Counted from the stretch's first letter, positions 16,250 through 28,588 are shown. The stretch: DNA of 64,000 nucleotides from JASHPR01 sp963842355 (GCA_963842355.1 CAWJGC010000004.1:806001-870000); one strand, 5' to 3'. Numbers and translations: made by a program. The notes: a model not told the origin generated them from the letters alone.

Positions 16250-16894
16250 TCAGGTGTGGTCGTTTTTGTTCCACAGCTGGTGAGTAAGGCCGCTGGGCGA
16301 GGTGACCGACTCGACGGTGAAGCGGTCTTCGAGGCCGCTTGATCCCTCCCAGAGGGATACGCCGCGCCCGAGGGTAATCGGCACGATCACCAGGTGCATG
16401 AAGTCGAGCAGGTCGGCCTGGAGGAACTGACGCACCGTCGAGGGTCCTCCCCCGATGCGGACGTCACGACCACCAGCAGCCTGCTGGGCTAGGCGGAGCA
16501 CCTCCTCCGGTGGCCCGTCCACGAACCGGAAGCTGGTCCCGTTGGGAAAGTCAATCGTGGGATGCGGGTGGTGGCTCATGACGAACACCGGTGTCTGGAA
16601 TGGCGGCTCGTCGCCCCACCAGCCCCGCCACCCGTCGTCGGGCCAATCACCAACCTGGGGACCGAACTTGCGACGCCCCATGATCTCGGCGCCGATGCCC
16701 TGGCTCCACATGCTGGTCAGAGCGCGGTCCAGCGTGACGGGGGCATCCGCCTTATCGACGCCATGGATTACCCGGCCATCGAACCACGTGAACAGCCGCT
16801 CGGCGCCGCCGATCGGGGCGTCGAACGTCACATGGTCGCCGGCGGCGTAGCCGTCGAGGGAGACGTTCATGTTGTGGACCCGGGTGCGGGGCAT
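16250..16894 (-). CDS. Dihydrofolate reductase-family protein (RibD C-terminal-like)
   Basis: Start at the ATG at 16894, 5 bases after AAGGAG. MPRTRVHNMNVSLDGYAAG is the usual N-terminus, followed by EIMGRRKFG, TPVFVMSHHPHPTI and DVRIGGGPSTVRQFLQADLLDFMHLVIVP. The fold binds NADPH; members of this uncharacterised subgroup (often called YyaP/YwjB-like) are not true folate enzymes. Stands alone. Confidence 0.85.
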   Translation of the reverse strand: MPRTRVHNMNVSLDGYAAGDHVTFDAPIGGAERLFTWFDGRVIHGVDKADAPVTLDRALTSMWSQGIGAEIMGRRKFGPQVGDWPDDGWRGWWGDEPPFQTPVFVMSHHPHPTIDFPNGTSFRFVDGPPEEVLRLAQQAAGGRDVRIGGGPSTVRQFLQADLLDFMHLVIVPITLGRGVSLWEGSSGLEDRFTVESVTSPSGLTHQLWNKNDHT

Positions 16895-16897
16895 CAC

Positions 16898-17235
16898 GAC
16901 TCCTTCTGCGATCGGGTGCAGCGTTCACAACATAGACCGGCGGGATGGCCGGGACTTATCGCTGAACGCTGACGTCGTGGCACGTGGTCACGTTCAGTGA
17001 CTAACGCTAGTCGCTGGATGCCCGGGCTATCGGTGCCTGCCGCGCGGGCGGGCTGGGGGCATCCGGGGGGTGACTTGGCCCCCCGTAGCCAGGACAATGG
17101 CAGCAGAGCGGGCGCACCGGGCCGGCACGCACCGGAAATGCCGGCCGTGCCGGGCCGGGCTGATCGGGCCGCGGGGGAGCCGGGGAGCGTTCCGGACGTG
17201 CTGCCAGAAGCCGGATCGCCCGCCGATTGGGGAGC
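16898..17235. other. Intergenic region, 338 bases, no gene seen
   Basis: Separates the divergent reductase and carboxyltransferase genes. The part next to the reductase is less GC-rich and holds repeated ACGTT/GTTCAC words (about 16920-17000), a plausible promoter zone. The remainder is GC-rich with no convincing frame. Confidence 0.4.
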
Positions 17236-18717
17236 ATGATGGTTGAGCGCAGGACCGGGCGGCCGGACGCGATGGGCGCCCGCGAGATGCTCGCCGCCCT
17301 GCTCGACCGCGAGTCGTTCAGTTCCTGGGACACCCCGCCTGCTGAGGCCAGGCAGGATCGGGCGTATGCGGCCGAGCTGGCTGCCGCCCGGGACAAGACC
17401 GGGCTGGATGAGTCGGTGATCACCGGCTCGGGCCGGATCGGGGGGCGCCCGGTGGCGGTGGCGACATCGGAGTTCGGCTTCCTGGGTGGCTCTATCGGGG
17501 TGGCGGCGGGCCAGCGGCTGGTGGCGGCCATCGACCGGGCGGCCGCGCAGCGGCTCCCGATGATCGCGTTGCCGGCCTCGGGCGGGACCCGTATGCAGGA
17601 AGGCACGACCGCCTTCTTGCAGATGGCCAGGATCACCGCGGCGATCGGCGCGTACCGGGCAGCCCGGCTGCCCTACCTGGCCTACCTGCGGCATCCGACC
17701 ACGGGCGGGGTGTTCGCCTCCTGGGGGTCGCTCGGGCACGTCACCGCGGCCGAGCCGGGCGCGCTCATCGGTTTCCTCGGCCCGCGCGTGCTCAGCACCC
17801 TGCACGGCGCCCCGCTGCCCGAAGGCGTGCAGACCGCCGAGAACCTGCACGCCTGCGGTCTGGTCGACGCGGTGGTCGGGCCGGGTGAGCTGGCCGGGTT
17901 CGTCGACAGCGTGCTGTCCGTCACCGCCGCGCGGCGGCGCAGCGCGCCCCGGCCGCCCGCCGGGGAGGTCCAGCCGTCCTCCGCCTGGGAGTCGGTGCTG
18001 CGCACCCGCAGCGCGGGCCGGCCCGGCCTGCAGCAGCTGCTCGCGGCCTCCGGGGCCGAGGTGGTGACGCTTCAGGAGAACACGATCGTGCTGGCCCTGG
18101 CCCGGTTCCGCGGCAACCCGTGCGTGCTGGTGGGGCAGGACCGGCTGGCCCCCGTTCCCGGGCCGGCCGCGATGCGGCTGGCCCGGCGCGGCATGCGGCT
18201 GGCCGCGGAGCTGCGGCTGCCGCTGGTGACCGTCATCGACACCACCGGCGCCGAGCTGTCGCAGCAGGCCGAGGAGGGCGGGCTGGCCGCCGAACTGGCC
18301 GCGACCCTGGCCGAGCTGGTCAACCTGGACGTGCCCACGGTGTCGCTGCTGCTCGGCCAGGGCGCGGGCGGCGCGGCGCTCGCCCTGTTCCCCGCCGACC
18401 GGGTCCTCGCGCTCCAGCACAGCTGGCTGGCGGCCCTGCCGCCGGAAGGCGCCAGCGCCATCCTCTACCGCGACCCCGGGCACGCGGCCGAGCTGGCCGC
18501 CCGGCAGCGAATCTGCGCCCCGGACCTGGCCGCGGACGGCCTGGTCGACACCGTGATCCCCGAGGATCCGCAGCAGCCCGGGCGGGCCTGGGAGCGAGCC
18601 GCTGCGGAACTGGCCTGGGAACTCGGCCAGGCCGACGCCGACGCCGACGGCGACAGGGCGGCACGGCTGGCCGGCCGGCTGGCCCGCCACGGCCGGGCCG
18701 GCGCCGCCCGCGGCTAA
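17236..18717 (+). CDS. Fused acetyl-CoA carboxylase carboxyltransferase (beta plus alpha domains)
   Basis: About 493 residues; GGGGAG precedes tandem ATGs at 17236/17239. The N-terminal half is AccD-like (ESVITGSGRIGGRPVAVATS, EFGFLGGSIGVAAGQRL, PASGGTRMQEG). The C-terminal half is AccA-like (LPLVTVIDTTGAELSQQAEEGG, LLLGQGAGGAALAL, EGASAILYRD). The enzyme would transfer the carboxyl group from biotin to an acyl-CoA. It lacks an N-terminal zinc-ribbon Cys set. No biotin carboxylase/carrier gene is adjacent, so it may be a paralogue serving a special acyl-CoA. Confidence 0.85.
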   Translation: MMVERRTGRPDAMGAREMLAALLDRESFSSWDTPPAEARQDRAYAAELAAARDKTGLDESVITGSGRIGGRPVAVATSEFGFLGGSIGVAAGQRLVAAIDRAAAQRLPMIALPASGGTRMQEGTTAFLQMARITAAIGAYRAARLPYLAYLRHPTTGGVFASWGSLGHVTAAEPGALIGFLGPRVLSTLHGAPLPEGVQTAENLHACGLVDAVVGPGELAGFVDSVLSVTAARRRSAPRPPAGEVQPSSAWESVLRTRSAGRPGLQQLLAASGAEVVTLQENTIVLALARFRGNPCVLVGQDRLAPVPGPAAMRLARRGMRLAAELRLPLVTVIDTTGAELSQQAEEGGLAAELAATLAELVNLDVPTVSLLLGQGAGGAALALFPADRVLALQHSWLAALPPEGASAILYRDPGHAAELAARQRICAPDLAADGLVDTVIPEDPQQPGRAWERAAAELAWELGQADADADGDRAARLAGRLARHGRAGAARG

Positions 18718-18791
18718 CTACAAAACGGAGAAATCATAGTCCGCGGGCATGTGTCAAGCGGTCCGTTTCCGCGCATTCTGACTCCATGACC

Positions 18792-18807
18792 GTCAGCATA
18801 TGCTGAC
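18792..18807. promoter_or_regulatory. Perfect 16-bp palindrome, possible operator
   Basis: GTCAGCATATGCTGAC is self-complementary over all 16 bases and lies in a 170-base gap after the carboxyltransferase. Length and symmetry fit the binding site of a dimeric regulator (PadR, MarR or TetR type). The only downstream material is a broken transporter gene on the other strand, so it may be left from a lost gene. Confidence 0.4.
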
Positions 18808-18889
18808 AACCACTCGGTGGACGAGGGAGGCGAGGGCGAGCTTGCGGCCCTCGCTGATCACGAGTCGGCACGCTGGCCTGGCCGGACGG

Positions 18890-19440
18890 TCAGGAAATTA
18901 ATCCAACCTGGCTCTGCTCTCTTCGGGAGTGTTCTTTCGGGATGGGCGATGGGTACGCATTACCGCTGGCCCGCGTGTTGCGGGTTGCTCGGTCGGCTGG
19001 GTGGTGCAGGGCGACGCCGGCGATGACGAGCATGATGCCGGCGATCTCGATCGCGCTGGGAATCTGGGTGAGGACGATGACGCCGATGATCGTCGCGCAG
19101 GCTGGTCGGAGGGCGGCCATGGCGGCGTAAGTGGCGCGCGGCAGGCGGGCCAGGGCGAGCTGGTCGAGGCCGTAGGGGATCACCGAGCAGGAGAGTCCTA
19201 CGCCGACGCCGACGAGCAGCGCGGTCGGGTCGGTGAACGCGCGCACGGCTTGCCATGCGCCGATCGGGGTGACGGCCGCGGCGGCGATCAGCGTCGCGAA
19301 GGCGAGGCCGTCGACGCCGTTGAGCTGCGGTCGCTTGGCGACCTTGTCGGCGAGCACGATGTCAGAGCGAGAACAGCGCCGCGTTCGCGAACGCGAACGT
19401 GAACCCGACCAGGGCGCCCGTGGCCTGTCGGAACCTCCGC
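18890..19440 (-). pseudogene. EamA/RhtA-family DMT transporter, 5'-truncated and frameshifted
   Basis: The minus strand encodes the C-terminal EamA half (ADKVAKRPQLNGVDGLAFA, ALLVGVGVGLSCSVIPYGLD, LRPACATIIGVIVLTQIPSA) from about 19357. The preceding codons ATGALVGFTFAFANAALFSL sit in another frame and end in a TGA at 19362-19364; removing one G from CTCTGACATCGTG restores the frame. Upstream of about 19430 homology ends against the PIN fragment. Only half of the ten helices remain. Confidence 0.65.
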
Positions 19441-19493
19441 CGCGGCGAAGACCACGTCACACCTGACCTGATGGAGCTGCGCAGCAATGCGGC

Positions 19494-19760
19494 ATGGTCA
19501 TTGCCCAGGTCTGGCGTGACCACCATGGGCGGCAGGCAAATCTGGCCCGGCTGCTGCGCGCGGTCGACGTGCGCGCGGTCACCCGGCAAGACGGGCGAAA
19601 CGCCGGCGTCCTGCAAGCCGGCGCGGGCACGGCCGACCCCATCGACGCGACGGTCGTGCACCTGGCCGCACCCGGCGACCGCATCCTCACCAGTGACCCC
19701 GGCGACCTATCCCGCCTGGCGGAAGCAGCCGGGAACCGGCCCCTTATCGTCGCCTGCTAG
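19494..19760 (+). pseudogene. C-terminal fragment of a PIN-domain (VapC-like) ribonuclease
   Basis: 88 codons reading AQVWRDHHGRQANLARLLR, then AGTADPIDATVVHLAAPGDRILTSDPGDLSRLAEAAG. The TADPIDA and TSDPGDL Asp residues correspond to the second half of PIN active sites; the first Asp and N-terminal half are missing. The fragment abuts the truncated EamA gene in opposite orientation, suggesting one rearrangement cut both. Confidence 0.6.
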
Positions 19761-19876
19761 CACTCGCACGAACCACCGGCGGCATGACCGGAAGTGCCGG
19801 GCTCACCGCCATTCCCGCCCGCATCGGGGCCCGCCGTCCTGCGGCCGAGGTCCTGCAGGCGGAATAATGAGACGTC

Positions 19877-20855
19877 ATGCGCAGCGGCCTGATCACCCAC
19901 CCGGAGAAGGTGCTCTTCCCCGAGCGGGGTGAGACCAAGGGCGACCTCGCCGAGCACTACCTGCGGGTCGCGGAGCCGCTGATGCGGACGATGGGCGGGC
20001 GCCCCGTGCTGCTGCAGCGCTTCCCCGAGGGCGCGGCCGGGCCGTCGTTCTTCCAGAAACGGGTGCCCAAGAACATCCCGGACTGGCTGCAGACCACCAC
20101 CGTGTCGACGCCCAACGGCACCACGTCGCAGGCGCTGGTCGCCGCGGACCCCGATCACGTGCTGTGGGCGGTGAACCTGGGCTGCCTGGGCTTCCACGTC
20201 TGGCCCTACCTGGCCGCCGACCCCGGCCACGCCGACGAGCTGCGGATCGACCTCGACCCGACCCCCGGGGTGGACTTCACCATGATCCGCCAGGCCGCCC
20301 GGGAGCTGCAGCGGCCTGCTCGACGAGGCCGGCATCGCCGGCTACCCCAAGACGACCGGCAACCGGGGCCTGCACGTGTACGTCCGGCTGCAGCCGCGCT
20401 GGGACTCCTACCAGGTCCGCGCCGCCGCCGTGGCCGTCGCGCGCGAACTCGAGCGCCGCAGGCCCGACCTCATCACCGCCGCGTGGTGGAAGGAGGAGCG
20501 CGGGCGGCGGGTGTTCGTCGACTTTAACCAGAACGCGCCGCACAAGACGGTGTTCGGCGCCTGGTCGGTCCGGGCGCGCCCGGGGGCGCAGGTCTCGACC
20601 CCCCTCGCCTGGGCCGAGATCGACGACATCCACCCGGACCAGTTCACGATCGCGTCGCTGGGGGCCAGGCTCGAGGCCGCCGGCGACCCGTGGCAGGGCA
20701 TGAACGACGACCCGCAGTCGCTGGAGCCGCTGCTGGCGATGAACGCCCGGGACCGGGCGAGCGGGCTGCTCGACGCGCCGTGGCCGCCGGTCTACCCCAA
20801 GCAGCCGGACGAGCCGCCCCGCGTCGCGCCCAGCCGCGCCAGAAAGGAAGGGTGA
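19877..20855 (+). pseudogene. ligD: LigD-type polymerase domain protein, frameshifted near 20315
   Basis: The first part (MRSGLITHPEKVLFPERG, FPEGAAGPSFFQKRVPKNIPDW, HVLWAVNLGCLGFHVWP, DELRIDLDPTPGVDF) is the LigD PolDom core including the DLDPTP catalytic Asp pair. At about 20312-20320 the frame changes and continues GLLDEAGIAGYPKTTGNRG, LHVYVRL, RRVFVDFNQNAPHKTVFGAW to KEG at 20855. A single extra C would explain it. PolDom adds or fills nucleotides during non-homologous end joining. Ligase and Ku genes are not in the window. Stop is 1 base before the Tex start. Confidence 0.7.
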
Positions 20856-20856
20856 C

Positions 20857-23901
<3,045 letters not shown>

Positions 23902-24805
23902 GCTGATCGGCCGGCTGCTGGCGGGGCCCCGGCCCGCCGACCTGGTGAGCGCGTTCTCGCTGCCGCTGCCGATGCGGGTGATCTGCCAGATGCTCGGCGT
24001 CCCGCCCGACGATCAGGACCGGTTCCGTGGCTGGTCGGACGCGCTGCTGGGGGACTGGGGCCGGGACCAGGCCGAGATCGAGGCGGCCCTGGACGCCATG
24101 CGCCGCTACCTCGCGGACCTGATCGAGGTCAAGCGAGCAGCGCCCGGGCGTGACCGGGACGACCTGGACGACTTGGGTGACCGGGGCGATCGGGGCGATC
24201 GGGGCGACCTGATCAGCGCGCTCATCGCGATCCGGGACCGCGAGGACCGGCTCTCGGAGGACGAGCTTGTCTACATGTGCCTGGGCATCCTGCTGGGCGG
24301 GCACGAGACCACCGCGACCCAGATCGACCTGTCGCTGCTCGCCCTGCTGGCCCACCCGGCGCAGCTCGCCCGCCTGCGGTCCGACCCCGGCCTGCTCCCG
24401 GGGGCCGTCGAGGAGTTCATGCGCTTCGTGCCGCTCAGCGCCAGCCTGCCGCCGGCCCGGGTCACCGCCGCGGACGTGACGCTCGGCGGGGTGACGATCC
24501 CCGCGGGCGAGATGGTCTTTCCGGTGTTCGCCATCGCGAATCGCGACCCGTCCGTCTTCCCCGACCCGGACACCCTCGACGTCACCCGGGCGCCAAGCAC
24601 CCACGTGGGATTCGGCATCGGCGCCCACCACTGCCTCGGCGCGCAACTGGCTCGGATCGAGATGCAGGAGGCGTTCCGCGGCCTGCTCGGCCGGCTTCCC
24701 GGGCTGCGTCTGGCCGTCGGGGCCGACGATCTGCGCTGGAAGGAAAGCATGGCCATCACCAGCGTGCAGGAGCTGCCGGTGACCTGGGACCCCTAGGATG
24801 CCGGC

Positions 24806-25137
24806 CAGTTGACAACGCGGTTGGCCGGGGGCCGGGGTGCAGGCGCGGGGCGCGGCCGGGCCGGGGCGGTCGCCAGGCCGGGCCGGGGCGCGTGCCCGGG
24901 CCGGGGCGGGTCGCCAGGCCGGGCCAGGCCGGGCCGGGCCGGGGTGCCAGGCCGGGGCGCGTGCCGGGCCGGGGCGCGTGCCCGAGCCGGGGCGGGTCGC
25001 TAGGCCGGGCCGGGGTGCCAGGCCGGGGCGCGTGCCGGGCCGGGCGCGTGCCCGAGCCGGGGCGGGTCGCCAGGCCGGGCCAGGCCAGGCCGGGCCCGAT
25101 GTGCTAGGCCGGGCCGGGGTGCCAGGCCGGGCCGGGT
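24806..25137. repeat. GC-rich tandem repeat block (GGGCCGGGGCGCGTGCC type)
   Basis: About 330 bases of interleaved units such as GGTCGCCAGGCCGGGCC, GGCCGGGGCGCGTGCC and GGGCCGGGGTGCCAGGCC. Strong G-over-C skew on the plus strand. Open frames here are low-complexity artefacts. It adjoins the inverted dispersed repeat. Confidence 0.8.
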
Positions 25138-25266
25138 CGCCACCGCCGTGATGCCATTTTGCCCCGCTTCGTGGCCTTCGTCCCGGCTGCTGAGCCGCCG
25201 CCCCGGCGTCCCGGCCGTATGAATGTGAGTTTTGTGTACACCTGAGTACAGCAGGTTTACATTCAT
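25138..25266 (-). repeat. Dispersed repeat with palindromic end, copy 2
   Basis: Read on the minus strand it matches 1975-2105: ATGAATGTAAACCTGCTGTA, a second GTACAC box, then GCCGGGACGCC, CCGGGACGAAGGCC, GGGGCAAAATGGCATCACGG. The palindrome at 25219-25266 has perfect outer arms ATGAATGT/ACATTCAT and inner arms TGTAC/GTACA. It ends about 105 bases before the next gene, so it may affect its transcription. Confidence 0.6.
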
Positions 25267-25372
25267 TGCCGGATCCGCCGGCGACGGGAGCCGGCGGGTA
25301 TGGGCGGAGTTCTGGCCTAACCGGTTCGCCGGGAACATCGCGGTCCTGACCAGCGTTGTAAACCGTTTGGTT

Positions 25373-26107
25373 ATGGAACGTAATGAATATGCGCGGTGCG
25401 TCACGTGCGGGGCCGAACTGCATCCCGAGCGCGCCGAGAAGTACGACTACTGCATGGCGCCCGAGTGCCAGGAAAAGAACGCCAAGGGCCTGACCATGGT
25501 CGCCGTCGGGGTCAACAAGTCGGCCGAGCAGTACCTGATCCTCGACGAGGAGACCCGCGAGGAACTGGCCAGCGGCCGGTACCACGACCAGCGACGAGGC
25601 TCCTTCGGCCCGGCGGCCCCGCGATCACCCGCCGGGACCGGGCCCCGGCCCGCTGGCGCCTCGACGTCCACTGGCCCGCTGGCCCCGTCCGTGGGCCCGT
25701 CCTCGTCCATGGGGCCGTCCTCGTCCGTCGGCCCGTCCTCGTCCGTGGGGCCGTCCTCGTCCGTGGGGCCGTCCTCGTCCGTGGGGCCGTCCTCGTCCGT
25801 GGGGCCGTCCTCGTCCGTGGGGCCGTCCTCGTCTGTGGGCCCGTCCTCGTCCGTCGGCCAGGCGTCCCGGCCTGCCACCGGACCCGCCGCGGCCGGAGCG
25901 CCGCGGCCGGCGCGGCCAGCGCGGCCCGCCCGTCGGCCGGCGGCCCGCCCGGCGCCCCGGCCGCCGTGGAGCAGGCGGCAGGAGAAGCTCGCGCTCCTCT
26001 ACAACGAGCAGGGCCAGCGGCCGGACGAGATAGCGGACAAGCTCGGCGTGAGCCGGTACCTCGTGACCCAGATCATCTTGGCCGCCAAGAACCGCGGCAA
26101 GCTCTGA
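25373..26107 (+). CDS. Zinc-ribbon / helix-turn-helix protein with GPSSSV repeat linker
   Basis: 244 residues from the ATG at 25373 (MERNEYARCVTCGAEL). Residues about 9-35 carry a Cys set (CVTCG, then YDYCMAPEC) that fits a zinc ribbon. A conserved LTMVAVGVNKSAEQYLILD segment follows. Residues about 105-165 hold about ten SVGPSS hexapeptides encoded by near-identical 18-base units. The C-terminus (QEKLALLYNEQGQRPDEIAD, KLGVSRYLVTQIILAAKNRG) is a sigma-region-4-like HTH. It looks like a DNA-binding regulator known in actinomycetes but uncharacterised. The upstream region is AT-richer and holds the palindromic repeat. Confidence 0.7.
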   Translation: MERNEYARCVTCGAELHPERAEKYDYCMAPECQEKNAKGLTMVAVGVNKSAEQYLILDEETREELASGRYHDQRRGSFGPAAPRSPAGTGPRPAGASTSTGPLAPSVGPSSSMGPSSSVGPSSSVGPSSSVGPSSSVGPSSSVGPSSSVGPSSSVGPSSSVGQASRPATGPAAAGAPRPARPARPARRPAARPAPRPPWSRRQEKLALLYNEQGQRPDEIADKLGVSRYLVTQIILAAKNRGKL

Positions 26108-26125
26108 GCATGGGGTTTAACGCAC

Positions 26126-26185
26126 GGGCTTGACGCACGGGGCTTGACGCACGGGGCTTGACGCACGGGGCTTGACGCACGGGCG
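26126..26185. repeat. Four tandem 15-bp repeats between convergent genes
   Basis: GCTTGACGCACGGGG is repeated about four times between the stop of the zinc-ribbon gene and the stop of the WhiB gene. Units are contiguous without spacers, so this is not CRISPR. It could act as a transcription roadblock or simply be slippage. Confidence 0.75.
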
Positions 26186-26488
26186 TCACGACCTCCGCAG
26201 CCCCAGCCGCCGCGCGGCGCGGGAGCGTGCCTTCTGCTCGCGCCGCCGCAGCAGCCTGCGCTCTTCCTCGCTCATTCCGCCCCACACGCCCTGCACCGGG
26301 TCAGCGGCCAGCGCGTAGCGCAGGCAGTCCTGCTGCACCGCGCACCGGGCGCAGACCGCCTTCGCCCGCTGGACCTGCGTGGCGGCGGGCCCGGACGGCG
26401 AGATCGGGAAGAACAGGTCGGGATCGGCGGACTGGCAGGCGGCGAGTGACCACCACTCAGCCCGGTTGTCAACAGCAGTCGTCGTCAT
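26186..26488 (-). CDS. WhiB-family iron-sulfur transcription regulator
   Basis: 100 residues from the ATG at 26488 (MTTTAVDNRAEWWSLAAC). Four Cys in WhiB spacing: LAAC, then CARC and QQDC, ligating a 4Fe-4S cluster, followed by the GVWGGMSEEERR signature and a basic C-terminal helix for DNA binding. WhiB proteins bind sigma-A region 4 and sense redox or NO. Monocistronic, transcribed toward the repeat block. The longer upstream frame is not supported. Confidence 0.92.
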   Translation of the reverse strand: MTTTAVDNRAEWWSLAACQSADPDLFFPISPSGPAATQVQRAKAVCARCAVQQDCLRYALAADPVQGVWGGMSEEERRLLRRREQKARSRAARRLGLRRS

Positions 26489-26628
26489 CGTGCCCTCGGG
26501 TGTGGTCGACCCGGCTGGCGTTCCAGCCAGGATGGTCTCACTGCCCGTTTCGCGGGCGAGTATGCCTGTGGCGAACGCCTTGCTGACCTGGCCTGCGTGC
26601 CGCGCCGGCCGGACGGACGGCCCCTGGG

Positions 26629-27321
26629 TCAGACGGTGACCCGGCGTATGGTGCTGTACCCGCCTGCCAGCAGGATCACCGCCAGCGCGGCGAGCACGCC
26701 GGTCAGCCCAGTCGCGGTCAGTGTGGTGAAGAAACGGCCGACGCCGCCCCAGGCGTCCGCCCAGGTGACGACCAGCGCCGCGGCGAGCAGCACGGTCATC
26801 TGGGCGGCGATGAAGGCCAGCAGGCCGATCACGTTCCAGCGCCGGTAGACGAGCCCGTACCACATGCCGTAGACGGACACCAGGGCCAGGCTCGCGAACG
26901 AGGTGAGCCAGGTGAGGTACCAGGGCCCGGCGAGGATGTAGGGCACCCGGAAGAAGTGCAGGTCCAGGCCCCAGCCGCCGGTGGCCCGCTCGGCGGCCTG
27001 CAGCGCGGTCAGCGCGAGCGCGTAGACCGCGGCGGTGGCCACGACGAGCAGCGCGGTCCCGGCGTAGTAGGAGCGCCGGCTGACGCCCAGGGCGAGGCCG
27101 AACGGCAGCGACCGGGAGATGATCAAGGCCCCGAAGAGGCAGACGACGATGTACAGCGCGGCCAGCCCGCCCACGTCACGGACCTGGCCGGGGCTGATCG
27201 GAATGGCCGAGAAAATGATCAGGTTGATCACGAAGACGAACGTCAGCACGGCCCAGGGCAGGACCACGGATATGGTCGGCTGGACCAGGTGGTAGCGGGC
27301 GACGTTGATCGGCGTGCTCAT
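26629..27321 (-). CDS. ABC transporter membrane protein
   Basis: 230 residues from the ATG at 27321, six predicted helices (PWAVLTFVFVINLIIFSAI, LAALYIVVCLFGALIISRSL, AGTALLVVATAAVYALALTA and others). Overlaps the stop of the ATPase gene by 4 bases (ATGA), so it is translationally coupled to it. No family beyond ABC-2-like permease can be named. Together with the ATPase and YtrA-type GntR it resembles cell-envelope-stress ABC operons. Confidence 0.75.
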   Translation of the reverse strand: MSTPINVARYHLVQPTISVVLPWAVLTFVFVINLIIFSAIPISPGQVRDVGGLAALYIVVCLFGALIISRSLPFGLALGVSRRSYYAGTALLVVATAAVYALALTALQAAERATGGWGLDLHFFRVPYILAGPWYLTWLTSFASLALVSVYGMWYGLVYRRWNVIGLLAFIAAQMTVLLAAALVVTWADAWGGVGRFFTTLTATGLTGVLAALAVILLAGGYSTIRRVTV

Positions 27322-28214
27322 GCGCTTGTCCTTTCTGGCATGCTGGCGGCCGGCGCGCCGGCGGCGCGGACCACCAGTTGCTGCAGCGTCAGTGGTTCGA
27401 GGTGCAGGCGCAGTGCGCGGGCGCGGGCGCGCTCGGCCTCGCTGAGCCCCCCGGCCACAACCGCGGACTCGCGCGACGCGACCCGGCGGCGGTCCCAGAC
27501 CGGGCGCCCGGCCGTGAACTCCGCCACGGCGAGAGCGGGGCCGCTCACTCTGGTCACGCTGCCGCGCAGCTCGTCGGTGGCGGCGGCCAGCACGATCTGG
27601 CCGCGGTCGATCACCGCCACCCGTTCCAGCAGCCCGGACGCCTCGTCGATGAGGTGGGTGGACAGGAGCACCGTCCGGGGATACTCGGCGTGTTCGGCGA
27701 GCAGCCGGTCGTAGAAGAGCTGGCGGGCCACCGGGTCCAGGCCCGCGTAGGGCTCGTCGAACAGGGTCAGCTCGGCCCGCGCGGCCAGGCCGATCACGAT
27801 GCCCAGGGCCGACCGCATGCCCCGGGACAGCTTCTTGACCGGCCGGCCCGCAGGCAGGCCGAAGTCGGCGAGCAGGCCCGCGGCCAGATCGGCGCTCCAG
27901 TTCGGGAAGAACCACGACGCCGCCCGCAGCGCGTGGCGGACCTTGAAGTCGGGGTAGACCTGGTCCTCGCGCACGAACACCATGCGGCGCAGTACTTGCT
28001 CGTTCTCGGCCGGGCTGGCGCCGAAGACGGCGACCCGGCCGGCCGAGGGGAACTCCTGGCCGGCGAGGATGCGCAGCAGCGTGGTCTTGCCCGCGCCGTT
28101 GCGGCCGAGCAGCCCGGTGATCGAGCCTTCCTCGACGTCGAGGGTGACGCGGTCGAGCGCGAGCTGGCCGCTGTAGCGGCGGGTCAGGCCCGCTACGGAT
28201 ATCGCTGGTGTCAC
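27318..28214 (-). CDS. ABC transporter ATP-binding protein
   Basis: 298 residues. Walker A GRNGAGKTTLLRIL, signature KKLSRGMRSALG, Walker B ELTLFDEPYAGLD, H-loop VLLSTHLIDEA. The C-terminal 70 residues are a specificity extension found in ABC-2 type exporters. Start overlaps the GntR stop by 4 bases. Energises the adjacent permease; cargo unknown, probably a peptide or lipid II-active compound by analogy to YtrA operons. Confidence 0.9.
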   Translation of the reverse strand: MTPAISVAGLTRRYSGQLALDRVTLDVEEGSITGLLGRNGAGKTTLLRILAGQEFPSAGRVAVFGASPAENEQVLRRMVFVREDQVYPDFKVRHALRAASWFFPNWSADLAAGLLADFGLPAGRPVKKLSRGMRSALGIVIGLAARAELTLFDEPYAGLDPVARQLFYDRLLAEHAEYPRTVLLSTHLIDEASGLLERVAVIDRGQIVLAAATDELRGSVTRVSGPALAVAEFTAGRPVWDRRRVASRESAVVAGGLSEAERARARALRLHLEPLTLQQLVVRAAGAPAASMPERTSA

Positions 28215-28588
28215 GTCCGGACACCTCCTTGCGCGTGGTTGGACTCGTGGATCAGTGCGACCAGATCGTCGGTGCCGATGCCGAGGCGGCTGGCCTCGGC
28301 GACCAGCGGGTCGACGTAGCGTTCGGCGAACCGCTGGCGGCGGTCGTCGAGCAGCCGCTGGCGGGCGCCGCCCGCCACGAACATCCCGATGCCGCGGTGC
28401 TTTTCCAGCAGCCCGTCGTCGGCCAGGACGTTGATGCCCTTGGCCGCGGTGGCCGGGTTGATCCGGTAGAACGCGGCCAGCTCGTTGGTCGACGGCACGC
28501 GGTCGCCCTCGGCCAGGCTCCCGTCCGCGATGTCGTCGGCGATCCGCTCGGCGATCTGCGCGAACAGCGGGGTTCCCTCGTCAAGCAC
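28211..28588 (-). CDS. GntR-family regulator, YtrA subgroup
   Basis: 125 residues: winged helix (PLFAQIAERIADDIADGSL, VPSTNELAAFYRINPATAAK, LEKHRGIGMFV) and a short C-terminal dimerisation helix pair without a large effector domain, as in YtrA. First gene of a tightly overlapping regulator-ATPase-permease operon, which it likely represses. The promoter interval (28606-28636) holds TTCACT and GAGTAA boxes spaced like a YtrA-type operator, and also lies 50 bases from the divergent MFS gene. Confidence 0.88.
   Translation of the reverse strand: MLDEGTPLFAQIAERIADDIADGSLAEGDRVPSTNELAAFYRINPATAAKGINVLADDGLLEKHRGIGMFVAGGARQRLLDDRRQRFAERYVDPLVAEASRLGIGTDDLVALIHESNHAQGGVRT

Noticed and set aside
16140..16250. 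tRNA-like GGTCCGGGTTCAGG segment
   Set aside because: No complementary acceptor or anticodon arms can be folded around it.
24806..25137. Long frames through the 24.8-25.1 kb GC repeat
   Set aside because: Arg/Gly/Ala/Pro-only translations in every frame, no start site; treated as a minisatellite.
26126..26185. Short direct repeats as a CRISPR array
   Set aside because: The 15-bp units are contiguous without spacers and no cas genes are present.
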